Shown here in pieces: positions 25,532 to 34,010 of a stretch of 64,000 bases of DNA. The notes beneath the pieces are model-generated. The model saw only the letters and a list, made by a program, of their open reading frames with translations. It searched no databases and was not told the origin of the DNA. Origin of the DNA: Bacteroidota bacterium (GTDB taxonomy: Bacteria; Bacteroidota; Ignavibacteria; Kryptoniales; JAKASW01); assembly GCA_021811615.1 (NCBI GenBank), contig JAJZNW010000089.1, forward strand, positions 1-64,000, in the 5' to 3' direction. Both the position numbers and the translations under genes were made by a program. The number at the start of each line of letters is the position of its first letter. Positions within the stretch are counted from its first letter, which is position 1.

Positions 25532-25984
25532 TCACGGCGTTTTGTATTTCTTGATGACAAGATACTTCAACTCCGTATCTCCGGCATTCCTGATGCCATG
25601 GTCCACATTCGAAGGACAGTAGAGACTCGTATATTGGCCGGCGATTTTAGTTTTCCCGTTAAGATAGAACTCCGCCTTTCCTTCCAGGATAAAAAAGAAT
25701 TCATCTTCGGCGTGATGGTGCGGAGGATGAGCGCCCTCGCGTGGACGGACCACGCTAAGCTTCACCGTTTTTCCATCAGCGAATTTCTTGTCCGCAAACC
25801 AGTACTGGTATCCTGCATTTGTAGATTCGATTTCCGCAGGGTTGAAGGTGTTGACGCAGTTGTCGATTGAATACCATGACGAATCCTGCTTTGCCGATGA
25901 CGGCTCATCCTTCACCGGTAAAAAGACGGAGGATAAAAGAAAGCACATTGTTGCGGCCGACAAGGAGAGACAAATCTTTCTCAT
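25532..25984 (-). CDS. Secreted cupin-domain protein
   Basis: ATG 25984 has GGAAGG upstream. The 150-residue product has a signal peptide with a hydrophobic stretch near 5-22. A cupin core follows from about residue 70: PREGAHPPHHHAEDEFFFIL, the metal-binding motif with clustered histidines and a glutamate, then GKAEFYLNGKT and VDHGIRNAGDTEL. It ends 10 bases before the pectate lyase start. KdgF-like cupins convert pectin-derived unsaturated uronates, which makes this a plausible partner, but it is exported and longer than KdgF, so the assignment is tentative. Confidence 0.85.
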   Translation of the reverse strand: MRKICLSLSAATMCFLLSSVFLPVKDEPSSAKQDSSWYSIDNCVNTFNPAEIESTNAGYQYWFADKKFADGKTVKLSVVRPREGAHPPHHHAEDEFFFILEGKAEFYLNGKTKIAGQYTSLYCPSNVDHGIRNAGDTELKYLVIKKYKTP

Positions 25985-26074
25985 AACATACCTTCCGGGT
26001 TTATGAGAGAATCTCAGCGATCACTCGTATGTCAACCGTCCGCAAGACCGGCCGGTCCGTCGGAGTCCTGCCGT

Positions 26075-26458
26075 TTACTCTCCGGATTCCATCTCGACCA
26101 CCGGTAGGTCCCAATGTCCGGCGAGTATTTCGAACCGCCTCTGTTCCTCTTTCCTGAAAGTCTCCTGGTCGGGGAACATTTCGACGGCGAGCTTATGCTC
26201 GTCGAAACCGTCGTCGGTCATCTGGATGTTCTTCCAGACGATGGTCACCCTGAAGTCCCATCGCCCGTCCTCCGTGGCATGAAGCCTCGGACGCACGAGG
26301 GAAAGCCTCAGAATCCTTCCCATCTCGATTTGCTTCTTCAGGATGGGTTCGTGGTTTTTCTTGTATAGCCTGACGAATTCGTCGGCGTATCCCCATCGAG
26401 TCTTGTAATAATATTCGACTACGTAGGGCTTGTTGAGTGTGTCTTCTTTTTCTTTCAT
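26075..26458 (-). CDS. Hypothetical protein, 127 residues
   Basis: A soluble acidic/basic protein (MKEKEDTLNKPYVVEYYYKT; WDFRVTIVWKNIQ; FEILAGHWDLPVVEMESGE) with alternating strands and helices. It resembles dimeric ferredoxin-like small proteins, but I cannot place it in a named family. No signal peptide or cysteines are present. The start ATG 26458 has no strong ribosome binding site. It lies between the cupin and HtrA genes on the same strand with 90-110 base gaps, so cotranscription is uncertain. Confidence 0.6.
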   Translation of the reverse strand: MKEKEDTLNKPYVVEYYYKTRWGYADEFVRLYKKNHEPILKKQIEMGRILRLSLVRPRLHATEDGRWDFRVTIVWKNIQMTDDGFDEHKLAVEMFPDQETFRKEEQRRFEILAGHWDLPVVEMESGE

Positions 26459-26514
26459 AGTGCTAACAATGTCATAAAGAAGAATCTAAAATGAAAGCGT
26501 CCTCGATACTTTGC

Positions 26515-26545
26515 GAAGGTTACCGGGTAGTTCCCGGCCACCTTC
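26515..26545. terminator. Interrupted hairpin downstream of HtrA gene
   Basis: GAAGGT (26515-26520) with ACCTTC (26540-26545) and CCGGG (26523-26527) with CCCGG (26533-26537) form a two-part stem with a 2x2 internal mismatch and 5-base loop. It lies between the HtrA stop and the next minus-strand gene. No strong T run is present. Confidence 0.45.
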
Positions 26546-26565
26546 ACAAGGTATCCTGGCTTTCT

Positions 26566-28092
26566 TCACCCGCCGATCTGGACGGCGACGAATCTCGATA
26601 TATATGAGTTTCCCTGTTTCGACAGGACCCTCAGCATTATAGCGTCACCGCTTTGCTTGTCTTTGAGAGCGTTTGCTAGATCGGTGGGTGAGTTCACCTT
26701 CTCATGATCGATCGCCGTAATGATATCGTTCTTGAGAAGTGTCCGTTCCGCTGCCGGTCCTCCGGGGGTCACGCTCGCGACGAGGACGCCGTGGTCCGTG
26801 CCCGCTTCTTTCATCGTCTTCTGATCAAGCGGCATGACCGCTATTCCGAGTTTAGCGATGTCGGTTCTGCCCGACCTGTCCGGCTGAGCGGTCTCCGGCT
26901 GGCCGTTTCCGCCCCCGCTCGCAAGGTCTCTCGATGAAACTTCGGCAAGCGTGACCTTCCTGGAGATGTTCTTGCCGCCCCGGAAGATGCCGAGTGTAAC
27001 GACTTCGCCCGGCTGCATCTCTGCAATGAGCGTCTGTATTTCGTTGGCCGCATCCACTTCTTTTCCGTTGACAGTGAGTATTACGTCGCCCGCCTTGACG
27101 CCGGCGGCCTCTGCCGGACTCCCTGCAACCACATCCTGGATAAGCACGCCTTCCGGTTTCGGCAGGCCGAGCGCGCGGGCGTCGGTCTCGTCGATCGTCG
27201 GCTTCAGCTGCACGCCGAGCATCGGGCGCCTTACCTTCCCGTATGCGATAAGGTCCTCGGTTACTTTCCTCACAAGATTGATCGGTATGGCAAAGCCGTA
27301 GCCCTCATTATATCCGGTCCGCGTGGCAATCATGGAATTGATACCGATGACCTGCCCTCGAATGTCTACCAGTGCGCCGCCGCTGTTGCCCGGATTGATC
27401 GCTGCGTCTGTCTGGATGAAGTTGCGTATTCCCCACCTGTCGGCGGAGACATCGATGTCCCTCCCGAGCGCGCTGACTATCCCGGCGGTGACGGTCGACG
27501 TCAAACCGAGCGGGTTACCGATCGCGAGCACCCACTGCCCGACCTCGATGCTGTCCGAGTTTCCGATCGACGCCACGGGAAGACCTGTGGCGCTGATCTT
27601 AATCACCGCGACATCCGTGGTCGGATCCCTGCCAACGAGCTGCGCCTGGAACTCCCGCTTGTCGTATAGCTTTACCTTTATCCCGTTCTTGTCGGCATCC
27701 TCGACAACGTGGTTGTTCGTAACTATATAACCGTCGGAAGTCACAATGACGCCCGATCCCATTCCCTTCTCCGGCTGTGGATTCGGAATATTGAACTGGA
27801 AGTCATGGAAAAAGGGAAGGTCCGGCATCCTGCTCTTCGGTGTGGATGTGACCGTCACGCTGACGACGGCCGGAGTGACCGCCTTAGAAATCTCGATGAA
27901 TGCGTTCTGCATGGAAAGCATGCTCATCCCAACGTTCGAAGACTGTATCGGCGCCGGTCCGCCGAGTCTAACTTCCCTCCCCGTATAGCCGAACGTTTCG
28001 CCGACACCGTTGAAGCTCATTACTAGAAGTGCCCCGAACACGACTCCGACCATAACCAGCAGCGCCGCGCCGATTATCGTTCGCTTGCCCAT
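26566..28092 (-). CDS. HtrA/DegP-type periplasmic serine protease with two PDZ domains
   Basis: ATG 28092 has AGGAGG at good spacing; a longer frame to 28203 is not supported. The 508-residue protein has an N-terminal membrane anchor (IGAALLVMVGVVFGALLVMS). The trypsin-like domain shows the triad: His in YIVTNNHVVEDA, Asp in DPTTDVAVIKI, Ser in NPGNSGGALVD. PDZ1 follows (MLGVQLKPTIDETDARALGL, AGVKAGDVILTVNGKEV) and PDZ2 (AKLGIAVMPLDQKTMKEAG, LLKNDIITAIDHEKVNSPTD). It degrades or refolds damaged envelope proteins. It lies 257 bases downstream of recO on the same strand. Confidence 0.96.
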   Translation of the reverse strand: MGKRTIIGAALLVMVGVVFGALLVMSFNGVGETFGYTGREVRLGGPAPIQSSNVGMSMLSMQNAFIEISKAVTPAVVSVTVTSTPKSRMPDLPFFHDFQFNIPNPQPEKGMGSGVIVTSDGYIVTNNHVVEDADKNGIKVKLYDKREFQAQLVGRDPTTDVAVIKISATGLPVASIGNSDSIEVGQWVLAIGNPLGLTSTVTAGIVSALGRDIDVSADRWGIRNFIQTDAAINPGNSGGALVDIRGQVIGINSMIATRTGYNEGYGFAIPINLVRKVTEDLIAYGKVRRPMLGVQLKPTIDETDARALGLPKPEGVLIQDVVAGSPAEAAGVKAGDVILTVNGKEVDAANEIQTLIAEMQPGEVVTLGIFRGGKNISRKVTLAEVSSRDLASGGGNGQPETAQPDRSGRTDIAKLGIAVMPLDQKTMKEAGTDHGVLVASVTPGGPAAERTLLKNDIITAIDHEKVNSPTDLANALKDKQSGDAIMLRVLSKQGNSYISRFVAVQIGG

Positions 28093-28348
28093 ATTTATTT
28101 CCTCCTGATCTTTTGTGAACCCGTTTGTAGCATCTGAAAATTGTAATGCAATGACCGCTAAGCCATTCGTCTCCCGGAAAGACATAATTTGCGCAAAGAA
28201 CAATAGTGCCTGCCGCCAGACCGATGCGCTCCCGGATCCTCACGAAAACATGTTCATATCTCTCTTTTGCGACAGTTGCGGTCGTGACACCTGTTTCCCA
28301 TTCCTTCCTGGCGCCTCCGAGAGCTTTGCGTGAAACGAACCCGGGACC

Positions 28349-29131
28349 TTACCGGGCTATTTCCTGCGGTGTCGCCGCGAGAAACCTCAGCGACTTGATC
28401 TCCTTCAGCGTGTCAAGATGTCTCTTGAGATAAACGAACGAGAAATTTGCGAGCTCGTTCCGGAGTCCAGGCTCTATTTCGGATTTGGCTGCGGCTGCCG
28501 GACTAAGTCGAACGAAACTCTGCAAGACCAAAAGGGCGGAATCAGAGAGAAGAAAGCCCTCGTTAAGATTTGCTGAACACTTCTCGCATACAGGGCCGCC
28601 CTTTTCGATAACATAGTAAACTTTCTTTTCTCTCTCAAGGTCGATCGCATTCCTGCAAATAAGACATCGGCTGAAATCCGGCGTAAATCCCAGCCCGATC
28701 GCGAGGTTGAGCGCGAAGTGAGCAAATGTATTTCGCGGAAATGTCCCCGGAGTGTCGAGAGCAATAAGCGACTCTGCGAGGAGACTGAAAACCGTCTCGT
28801 TCTCCTCCTCGTCGTGCATCACCTTGTTGATGATTTCGATTAGAGACATTGAAATGGAAAAGCGGTCGACGTCGCTGGTGAGCGACTTGAAATATTTCAC
28901 GAACTCGCTCGATGATACCGTCTGAAGTTGACGGTTCTCCCGGCGGTAAAATACTATCTGGAGATAATTGAGCGGCTGGAGGAGCGATCCGAATTTGCTC
29001 TTCGGGTTGCGTGCTCCTTTGGCGATAGCGCTCATCTTGCCGTAACGCTTCGTATAAAACGTTACGATCTTCGACGTATCGCGGAAATTGACTGCGCGGA
29101 GGACGACTGCTTCGGTTTTTTCGATTGACAC
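28349..29131 (-). CDS. recO: DNA repair protein RecO
   Basis: A GTG start at 29131 gives 260 residues. The N-terminal OB-fold region (TEAVVLRAVNFRDTSKIVTF, TKRYGKMSAIAKGARNPKSK) and the central zinc site CLICRNAIDL and CEKCSANLNEG are typical of RecO. It mediates loading of RecA on SSB-coated single strands with RecR in the RecFOR pathway. The four cysteines match the zinc-binding class. No strong ribosome binding site is visible. It is divergent from the outer-membrane protein at 29473. Confidence 0.95.
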   Translation of the reverse strand: MSIEKTEAVVLRAVNFRDTSKIVTFYTKRYGKMSAIAKGARNPKSKFGSLLQPLNYLQIVFYRRENRQLQTVSSSEFVKYFKSLTSDVDRFSISMSLIEIINKVMHDEEENETVFSLLAESLIALDTPGTFPRNTFAHFALNLAIGLGFTPDFSRCLICRNAIDLEREKKVYYVIEKGGPVCEKCSANLNEGFLLSDSALLVLQSFVRLSPAAAAKSEIEPGLRNELANFSFVYLKRHLDTLKEIKSLRFLAATPQEIAR

Positions 29132-29472
29132 GATTCAATTTAAGACAGGGATGGCGCAAAAGGGAATGATAGAAAAGTGTTCGCGGGCCCGCTTCGAATA
29201 CCGAGTAAACATCCGGGACGCCGTTGAACCGACTTAGACCTGGATTACACCGATCTCCATCGCAGCCGTACCGAATGGCAACTTGCCCGGTAGATTTGAA
29301 TGCAAAATCAGATTCCCCCGCCGGATGGCAGGAAGTGATTTTAGTCGGAAGGACATGCTTAAGGCTCGAACTTCGGCAACATCTTTCTTACATCTTCATG
29401 ACATCCGCTTCCCGTTCCTTGATTATGTTACACACGGAAAATTTCCGCGAAAGCAACAAGGAGGATCGAAGG
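29132..29472. other. Divergent intergenic region, no gene seen
   Basis: About 340 bases between recO and the outer-membrane protein gene. A frame from 29224 runs into the latter, but has no ribosome binding site and an unlikely composition; AAGGAGG at 29458-29464 marks the true start region. Promoters for both genes are expected here; none was recognised with confidence. Confidence 0.4.
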
Positions 29473-30768
29473 ATGCGAATGACATTGTCAGCCTGGAAAA
29501 TCGGAGCCATACTTCTATTCATCTCGCTGATTGGATCCGGTGCAGATGGGCAGGATATAATATTATCTACTACCCACAGCCAATCCGACACCTGCAAAGT
29601 CATTTTTGCGGATAGCGCTGGCCTCACAGTCCGGCGAAACGGAGGACCGTACTATCCTGCAAAAGTCGACAGTTATCGAGAGCGTTTTACCCCGAACGAA
29701 ATTAACCGCATCGTTATCCCGAGAGAGTCGCACTTCGGATCCGGACTCGGCTATGGCTTCCTTGCGGGAGCCGGCACGGGAGCCATCATCGGCCTGGCCT
29801 CGGGTGACGAGAAGTCGGGCTTCTTCCGTTTCACCGCCGCTGCGAAGGCGTTCCTTATCGGGGTGCCTTTGGGAGTTGTGGGAGCAATAGTAGGTGGTAT
29901 CATCGGCGCTTCACAGGGATTAGACGACGACTTGGTCATAAACGGGGACGTGGGGAGATACCTCATTGCTCTCCCGAAGTTGAGAGAGGTCGCGCTTTAC
30001 AAGTCCGTGAAGATTCCTGATGATACCGGCGCATACGATGCACGGCGCGTCGAGCCGATCCCGTTGAACGTGACAAGGCTTCAGGAGCCATCCGCCAAAA
30101 AGTTTCACTTGTCCGTCGGCGGCGGACTTCGCCTGGCCGGTCCGGAAGCTGGGAACATGAAGGACGCTTTCAACAGCTCCAGCTTTGGCGGTACAGTCGA
30201 CGGCTGGTTCGGGCCGGTCACCTATCCAACCGATAATGGGACTCCTGTCTTCTGGGATCTCTCCGCCGAGTATAATATCTCCGAGAACCTCCGATTAGGT
30301 CTGTCCTGGAGCAGTAATCCCATCAATGAAATCAGCGGCCGCGATCGGGAAACCGAAAATACACACGCGCAGTCTTACGCTATCATATGCACGTATGTCC
30401 CCTCACCGGTCGATATATCCCTTGCGACTCGCTCGGAAATCTCCATAACAGCAGGTTTCAGCTACAATGTCATGAATGTCCGCGGGAGTATCTCGACTTT
30501 TTCCTACACCGGCGTGAATCAATTCCCGACCGTAATCAGCCAGTCAAATAATACTCTGGGTTTCGTCCTGCGAGTCAGCTATGATTACTATTTATCCAAA
30601 ACATTCTCTCTCCAGCTCGGACTCGGCGGCAACATGATACCGGGGAGTGTAAATATGCCGGAGACTTTTTACAGCAATCCATACGACAATTCCACCAAGA
30701 TACTGGAGTACCACTCGATCAATTTCTCCGGCCTCGATCTAACGACGGCGATAAGGATACATCTATAG
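29473..30768 (+). CDS. Hypothetical exported protein with glycine-zipper and beta-barrel-like C-terminus
   Basis: ATG 29473 (or 29479) follows AAGGAGG and gives about 431 residues. A signal peptide is present (AWKIGAILLFISLIGSGADG). After about 90 residues a glycine-zipper pair occurs (GFLAGAGTGAIIGLASG, GVVGAIVGGIIGASQG). The C-terminal 250 residues are amphipathic strands with aromatic ends (PVFWDLSAEYNISENLRLGL, VLRVSYDYYLSKTFSLQLGL), as in outer-membrane barrels. The final stretch SGLDLTTAIRIHL lacks the usual C-terminal Phe, so insertion is not certain. No family recognised. Confidence 0.65.
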   Translation: MRMTLSAWKIGAILLFISLIGSGADGQDIILSTTHSQSDTCKVIFADSAGLTVRRNGGPYYPAKVDSYRERFTPNEINRIVIPRESHFGSGLGYGFLAGAGTGAIIGLASGDEKSGFFRFTAAAKAFLIGVPLGVVGAIVGGIIGASQGLDDDLVINGDVGRYLIALPKLREVALYKSVKIPDDTGAYDARRVEPIPLNVTRLQEPSAKKFHLSVGGGLRLAGPEAGNMKDAFNSSSFGGTVDGWFGPVTYPTDNGTPVFWDLSAEYNISENLRLGLSWSSNPINEISGRDRETENTHAQSYAIICTYVPSPVDISLATRSEISITAGFSYNVMNVRGSISTFSYTGVNQFPTVISQSNNTLGFVLRVSYDYYLSKTFSLQLGLGGNMIPGSVNMPETFYSNPYDNSTKILEYHSINFSGLDLTTAIRIHL

Positions 30769-30974
30769 TCGTCGCGGGCGGGGAGCAGCCTATGGTTATC
30801 CATTGTAGATAAGGAGTTGTAGCCAGTCCCAACAAAGGGGCGCCCGGAACTGATGACAGGACCATGGATGTTGAGAGGATATCATGAGCCGGTTTCCAAT
30901 GGACGGACGATCAAAACCTACGCGCATACACATCGATGGTCTCAGCCTTCACGAGTTAGAGGACGATCGATGAG

Positions 30975-31763
30975 ATGAAGAAAATGAAACTTGGTCGGCA
31001 TGTATTCGGGGCGGCGGCAATTGCATTCGGGATCACGGGTCTTTACTGGCGCAGCTTCAACACATGGCAGCAGATAAATGCCCTCGGCAGCGTTCCGCAC
31101 CGTGAAGCCTTTGCATGCATCGTCGCCATTCTCGAAATCGTCGGAGGCGTTTCGATCCAATGGGAGAAAACGGCAGGCGCCGGGGCGATCATGCTGGGTT
31201 TTATCTATCTCGCATTTGCATTGCTCTGGGTTCCGTTCATCGTCGCGACGCCGCTGGTCTACGACCGCTGGGGAAATTTCTTCGAGCAATTTTCACTCGT
31301 CTCGGGGGCGTTAATCGTTTTCGCGCTGTCGGAAAAGAACAATCCGAAACTAACGGCAAAAATGGTCCGCGCAGGATATATCTGCTTCGGGATCTGCGTC
31401 ATTTCTTTCACGCTCGAACAGCTCTTCTATCTTCGCGGTACTGCAAGCCTCGTCCCGAAATGGATACCTCCCGGTCAGATGTTCTGGGCGATCGCGACCA
31501 CCATAGCCTTCGCGCTTGCGGCGATCGCTTTGCTGTCGGGACGGTGGGCCATCACCGCATCCCGGCTGCTTACCGCAATGATCGTGCTTTTCGGACTATT
31601 GATTTGGATCCCTGCACCATTTGCGTACCCCCACGAGATGATCAGCTGGGCGGCCAACGCTGAGAACTTCGCCATAGCCGGATCGGCCTGGATTGTAATG
31701 GATTACCTCAACCTGAAAGTATCGCATACACCGGCAGAGTCTCAAGAAGCTCCGCAGCCGTAA
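30975..31763 (+). CDS. Hypothetical polytopic membrane protein, paralogue of 5765
   Basis: A 262-residue protein with about eight hydrophobic segments in two similar halves, the same architecture as the protein at 5765. Shared landmarks include the first helix (AFGITGLYWRSFNTW), the central LVPKWIPPGQMFWAIATTIA block, a following GRWAITASRLLTAMI helix and the C-terminal EMISWAANAENFAIAGSAWI. These recall a DoxX-like duplication. ATG 30975 has AGAGG rather far upstream; a second ATG lies nine bases later. The gene is isolated between the barrel protein and a convergent methyltransferase. Function unknown. Confidence 0.65.
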   Translation: MKKMKLGRHVFGAAAIAFGITGLYWRSFNTWQQINALGSVPHREAFACIVAILEIVGGVSIQWEKTAGAGAIMLGFIYLAFALLWVPFIVATPLVYDRWGNFFEQFSLVSGALIVFALSEKNNPKLTAKMVRAGYICFGICVISFTLEQLFYLRGTASLVPKWIPPGQMFWAIATTIAFALAAIALLSGRWAITASRLLTAMIVLFGLLIWIPAPFAYPHEMISWAANAENFAIAGSAWIVMDYLNLKVSHTPAESQEAPQP

Positions 31764-31805
31764 ACGGACCGTCCCCTGAAAACTTCCGCAGTTGCTTCGG
31801 AGCTG

Positions 31806-32426
31806 TCAGATCTTCCTGAAGAGGGCTGTCCCCCATGCATCCGGTATTGTAACGGGCTTTTCCGGTTTATCGGCGAGGAATGAATTCAAAGCCCTGGAAC
31901 AGGCCCAGCCCGATTCGGGGCTGTTGTAGTCGTGCACGAAGATGAACCCTCCGCTGTTCACTCGCGGGTAGAAGAACCTGAGCGCTGCCAGTGTCGGCTC
32001 GTATTTGTCGAAGTCGATCATGACAAAGCAGAAGCGTTCGCCTTCCAAACCTTCCGCGGTTTCCGGAAAATATCCCTTCCTCACGACGATATTACCGGTA
32101 TCCCCGATGTTCTCAAGCACGATCTCTTCGGATGTATCGTTGAACCTGTCGTCCGCTGCTCCGCCGGAATCGCGGAGATCGAAACCCCGGAAAGTATCGA
32201 ACAAATACAGTTTGCGATCCGGAAAGATCTCATGAAGAAACTTGCTCGTAGTCCCTTTGTAAACTCCACACTCAGCCATTTCCCCGGTAACATGGTTCTC
32301 GAAAACCTGTCTGAGCGACAGGTAAATCGTTCCATATCTCACCGGATCGCCCGACATGGCGAGCCTCTCTTTTTGCTCCTGTGTGAGATAAGGAACAAGA
32401 AACCATTGCATTACATCTAAGGTCAT
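31806..32426 (-). CDS. TylF/MycF-type class I methyltransferase
   Basis: ATG 32426 has AGGAG. The 206-residue protein reads FENHVTGEMAECGVYKGTTS, KLYLFDTFRGFDLRDSGG, GYFPETAEGL, RFCFVMIDFDKYEPTLAALR and GGFIFVHDYNSP. This is the TylF/MycF order: AdoMet site, acidic metal-binding FDTFxGF block, MIDxD and a DDY-like end, here HDYN. Relatives O-methylate sugars or other hydroxyls. It is slightly shorter than macrocin methyltransferases (about 250). It has no obvious operon partner. Confidence 0.88.
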   Translation of the reverse strand: MTLDVMQWFLVPYLTQEQKERLAMSGDPVRYGTIYLSLRQVFENHVTGEMAECGVYKGTTSKFLHEIFPDRKLYLFDTFRGFDLRDSGGAADDRFNDTSEEIVLENIGDTGNIVVRKGYFPETAEGLEGERFCFVMIDFDKYEPTLAALRFFYPRVNSGGFIFVHDYNSPESGWACSRALNSFLADKPEKPVTIPDAWGTALFRKI

Positions 32427-32664
32427 CGGATCTCCTATCGTAGGGTCGGAACCAGCCTTTATTCCTATTTATCGGCTCAACCGGCGAAAACTGAACCCGT
32501 CTATCCTGAAGGAACGCGTCTAACGCTTGCGTGAAACCGGGACTGACAATCGATGTCGCTTCGGGATCGGCCCAGGAGATGCAGGATACTTCGGAAGAGT
32601 CCGTCTCCACGAGCAGAAGACGGACTCCAGGCCGAAGAGTGAGAATAATACAGATCAGCGCTTT

Positions 32665-33090
32665 CTATTCCGTAAACTCCACAACGTCAGCCCTGACGAT
32701 AACCCTGGGCTGCGTGTAGAAAAAGAGGTTCAGCGCTTCAGAGTCGTAGTGCACATTGATCAATGCAAGCTTCTTCCCTTCCGCCGAGCCGTGGGCAGAC
32801 TCGAAGTTCTTCCAGAGATTGTCCATCGCCTCTTTGTAGAGCATCCCGGTACCGTCCACTCGTGCTACTGCAAACGTGTTGGTCGTCATGCCCATTGGCA
32901 TGGAAACACCGAGCAGATATCCCGCCGTGGCTTCACCCATCACGCCGCGCGCGAGTATCTTGTAGTTCCCTTTTTGCAGCTGGACATCTGTAAGGTTTCC
33001 GGCCACAAACATTCCCCCGGTGGCACATCCTGCCGCTACTAAACACAACGGGATGATGATTGCCGCGAGAGTCAGATTCCTGAATTTCAA
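32665..33090 (-). CDS. Lipoprotein, DUF6567-like
   Basis: A TTG start at 33090 has a very strong AAGGAGGTG. The 141-residue product has a lipobox (IIPLCLVAAGC, Cys about residue 22), so it is anchored by lipid to a membrane. The mature part (NYKILARGVMGEATAGYLLG, ARVDGTGMLYKEAMDNLWKN, LINVHYDSEALNLFFYTQPR) resembles small envelope lipoproteins of the DUF6567 type, whose function is unknown. It is divergent from the AhpD-like gene. A 240-base spacer below it holds nothing recognisable. Confidence 0.8.
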   Translation of the reverse strand: MKFRNLTLAAIIIPLCLVAAGCATGGMFVAGNLTDVQLQKGNYKILARGVMGEATAGYLLGVSMPMGMTTNTFAVARVDGTGMLYKEAMDNLWKNFESAHGSAEGKKLALINVHYDSEALNLFFYTQPRVIVRADVVEFTE

Positions 33091-33442
33091 GTTACACCTC
33101 CTTGTCTTGTTTTGAATGAGTTATTATTCGACACAAGGTGCGTCAGTGGGGTAGGCGTCTCCTCTGCGGAATGCAGGATGCGCCGGACGTGACAGCGGTC
33201 GACTCCTGGAAGTATTCACCTCTGGAGAAACCGTTGTTAATTGAATCAGAAAGGGTTAATTGATGCGAAGCACTGCTGAAGTTTATGAAGCAGAATTGTA
33301 AATGTCAAGCGAAAGCATGGAACGTAATTGATTCGGAAACGCGATTTCGTATTGGATTCTCCTTGTCCTGATTTGTGGAGATTGTTCGTCATATGCATAA
33401 AGGCAATAACGAAGCACAAACGGCAAAGAGAGGAGACAAGTG
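33091..33442. other. Divergent intergenic region with a tandem 9-base direct repeat
   Basis: GTTAATTGA occurs at 33236-33244 and 33255-33263, so the copies are 19 bases apart centre to centre, close to two helical turns, as for a pair of regulator sites. The region separates a lipoprotein gene and an AhpD-like gene; no coding frame is credible. Confidence 0.35.
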
Positions 33443-33940
33443 ATGAAAGCACGAACAAGAAATGTAGTCGAGATATTTCCGGGCGCTTTGAAGGCACTTC
33501 AGGAGCTCAATGCTTCGGTGGAAAATGGTGGCGTATCGCCGAAGATACTCGAACTGGTTCACATGCGGGCGAGCCAGATAAACGGATGCAGTGTCTGCGT
33601 GAGCCTGCACGGGAATGCGCTGAAAAGGATGGACGAGACGGACGACCGGCTTTTCGCGGTCGCGGCGTGGCGCGATGCGCCTTTCTTTTCCGACGCCGAA
33701 CGCGCAGCGCTCGCTTTGACCGAATCAGTGACGAGGCTCAGCGACAAAAGCGATCCTGTTCCCGACGATGTTTGGGATGAAGCCGCTAAGCATTACAGCG
33801 AGGAGGCGCTCGCGCAGCTGCTGGTACACATCGCCGGCATTAACGTGTGGAACCGGCTGAACGTCGCAACGAGGCAGCTTTCGTGGGCGGGAGGTATCCT
33901 GCAATCCGAGCATAAAGCAAAAGCTGCCGCTCGGAACTGA
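33443..33940 (+). CDS. AhpD-like carboxymuconolactone decarboxylase-family protein
   Basis: ATG 33443 has GAGAGGAG upstream. The 165-residue soluble helical protein reads FPGALKALQELNASVE, then LVHMRASQINGCSVCVSLHG, with the CxxC redox site in GCSVCV and the family His eight residues after. Then follow ERAALALTESVTRLSD and LAQLLVHIAGINVWNRLNVA. The layout matches the alkylhydroperoxidase D-like subgroup, where CxxC and His reduce peroxides, although many members have other or unknown roles. It ends 20 bases before a perfect palindrome and is convergent with a methyltransferase. Confidence 0.9.
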   Translation: MKARTRNVVEIFPGALKALQELNASVENGGVSPKILELVHMRASQINGCSVCVSLHGNALKRMDETDDRLFAVAAWRDAPFFSDAERAALALTESVTRLSDKSDPVPDDVWDEAAKHYSEEALAQLLVHIAGINVWNRLNVATRQLSWAGGILQSEHKAKAAARN

Positions 33941-33959
33941 ATCCGCGAACCTTTCATGG

Positions 33960-33990
33960 ACCATGTCAAGGTTTCAAACCTTGACATGGT
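33960..33990. repeat. 31-bp perfect palindrome between convergent genes
   Basis: ACCATGTCAAGGTTT (33960-33974), a single C, and AAACCTTGACATGGT (33976-33990) are exact inverse complements. It fills the 70-base gap between the AhpD-like stop and the methyltransferase stop. There is no T run, so it is not a classic intrinsic terminator; it may be a REP-like dispersed repeat or a two-way terminator hairpin. It is the longest perfect stem in the window. Confidence 0.6.
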
Positions 33991-34010
33991 TCCGCAATGT
34001 CATAAAGCCG

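Noticed and set aside
33960..33990. Palindrome as a normal intrinsic terminator only
   Set aside because: Neither side has a T run; perfect 15-base arms are longer than needed, so it is listed as a repeat instead.
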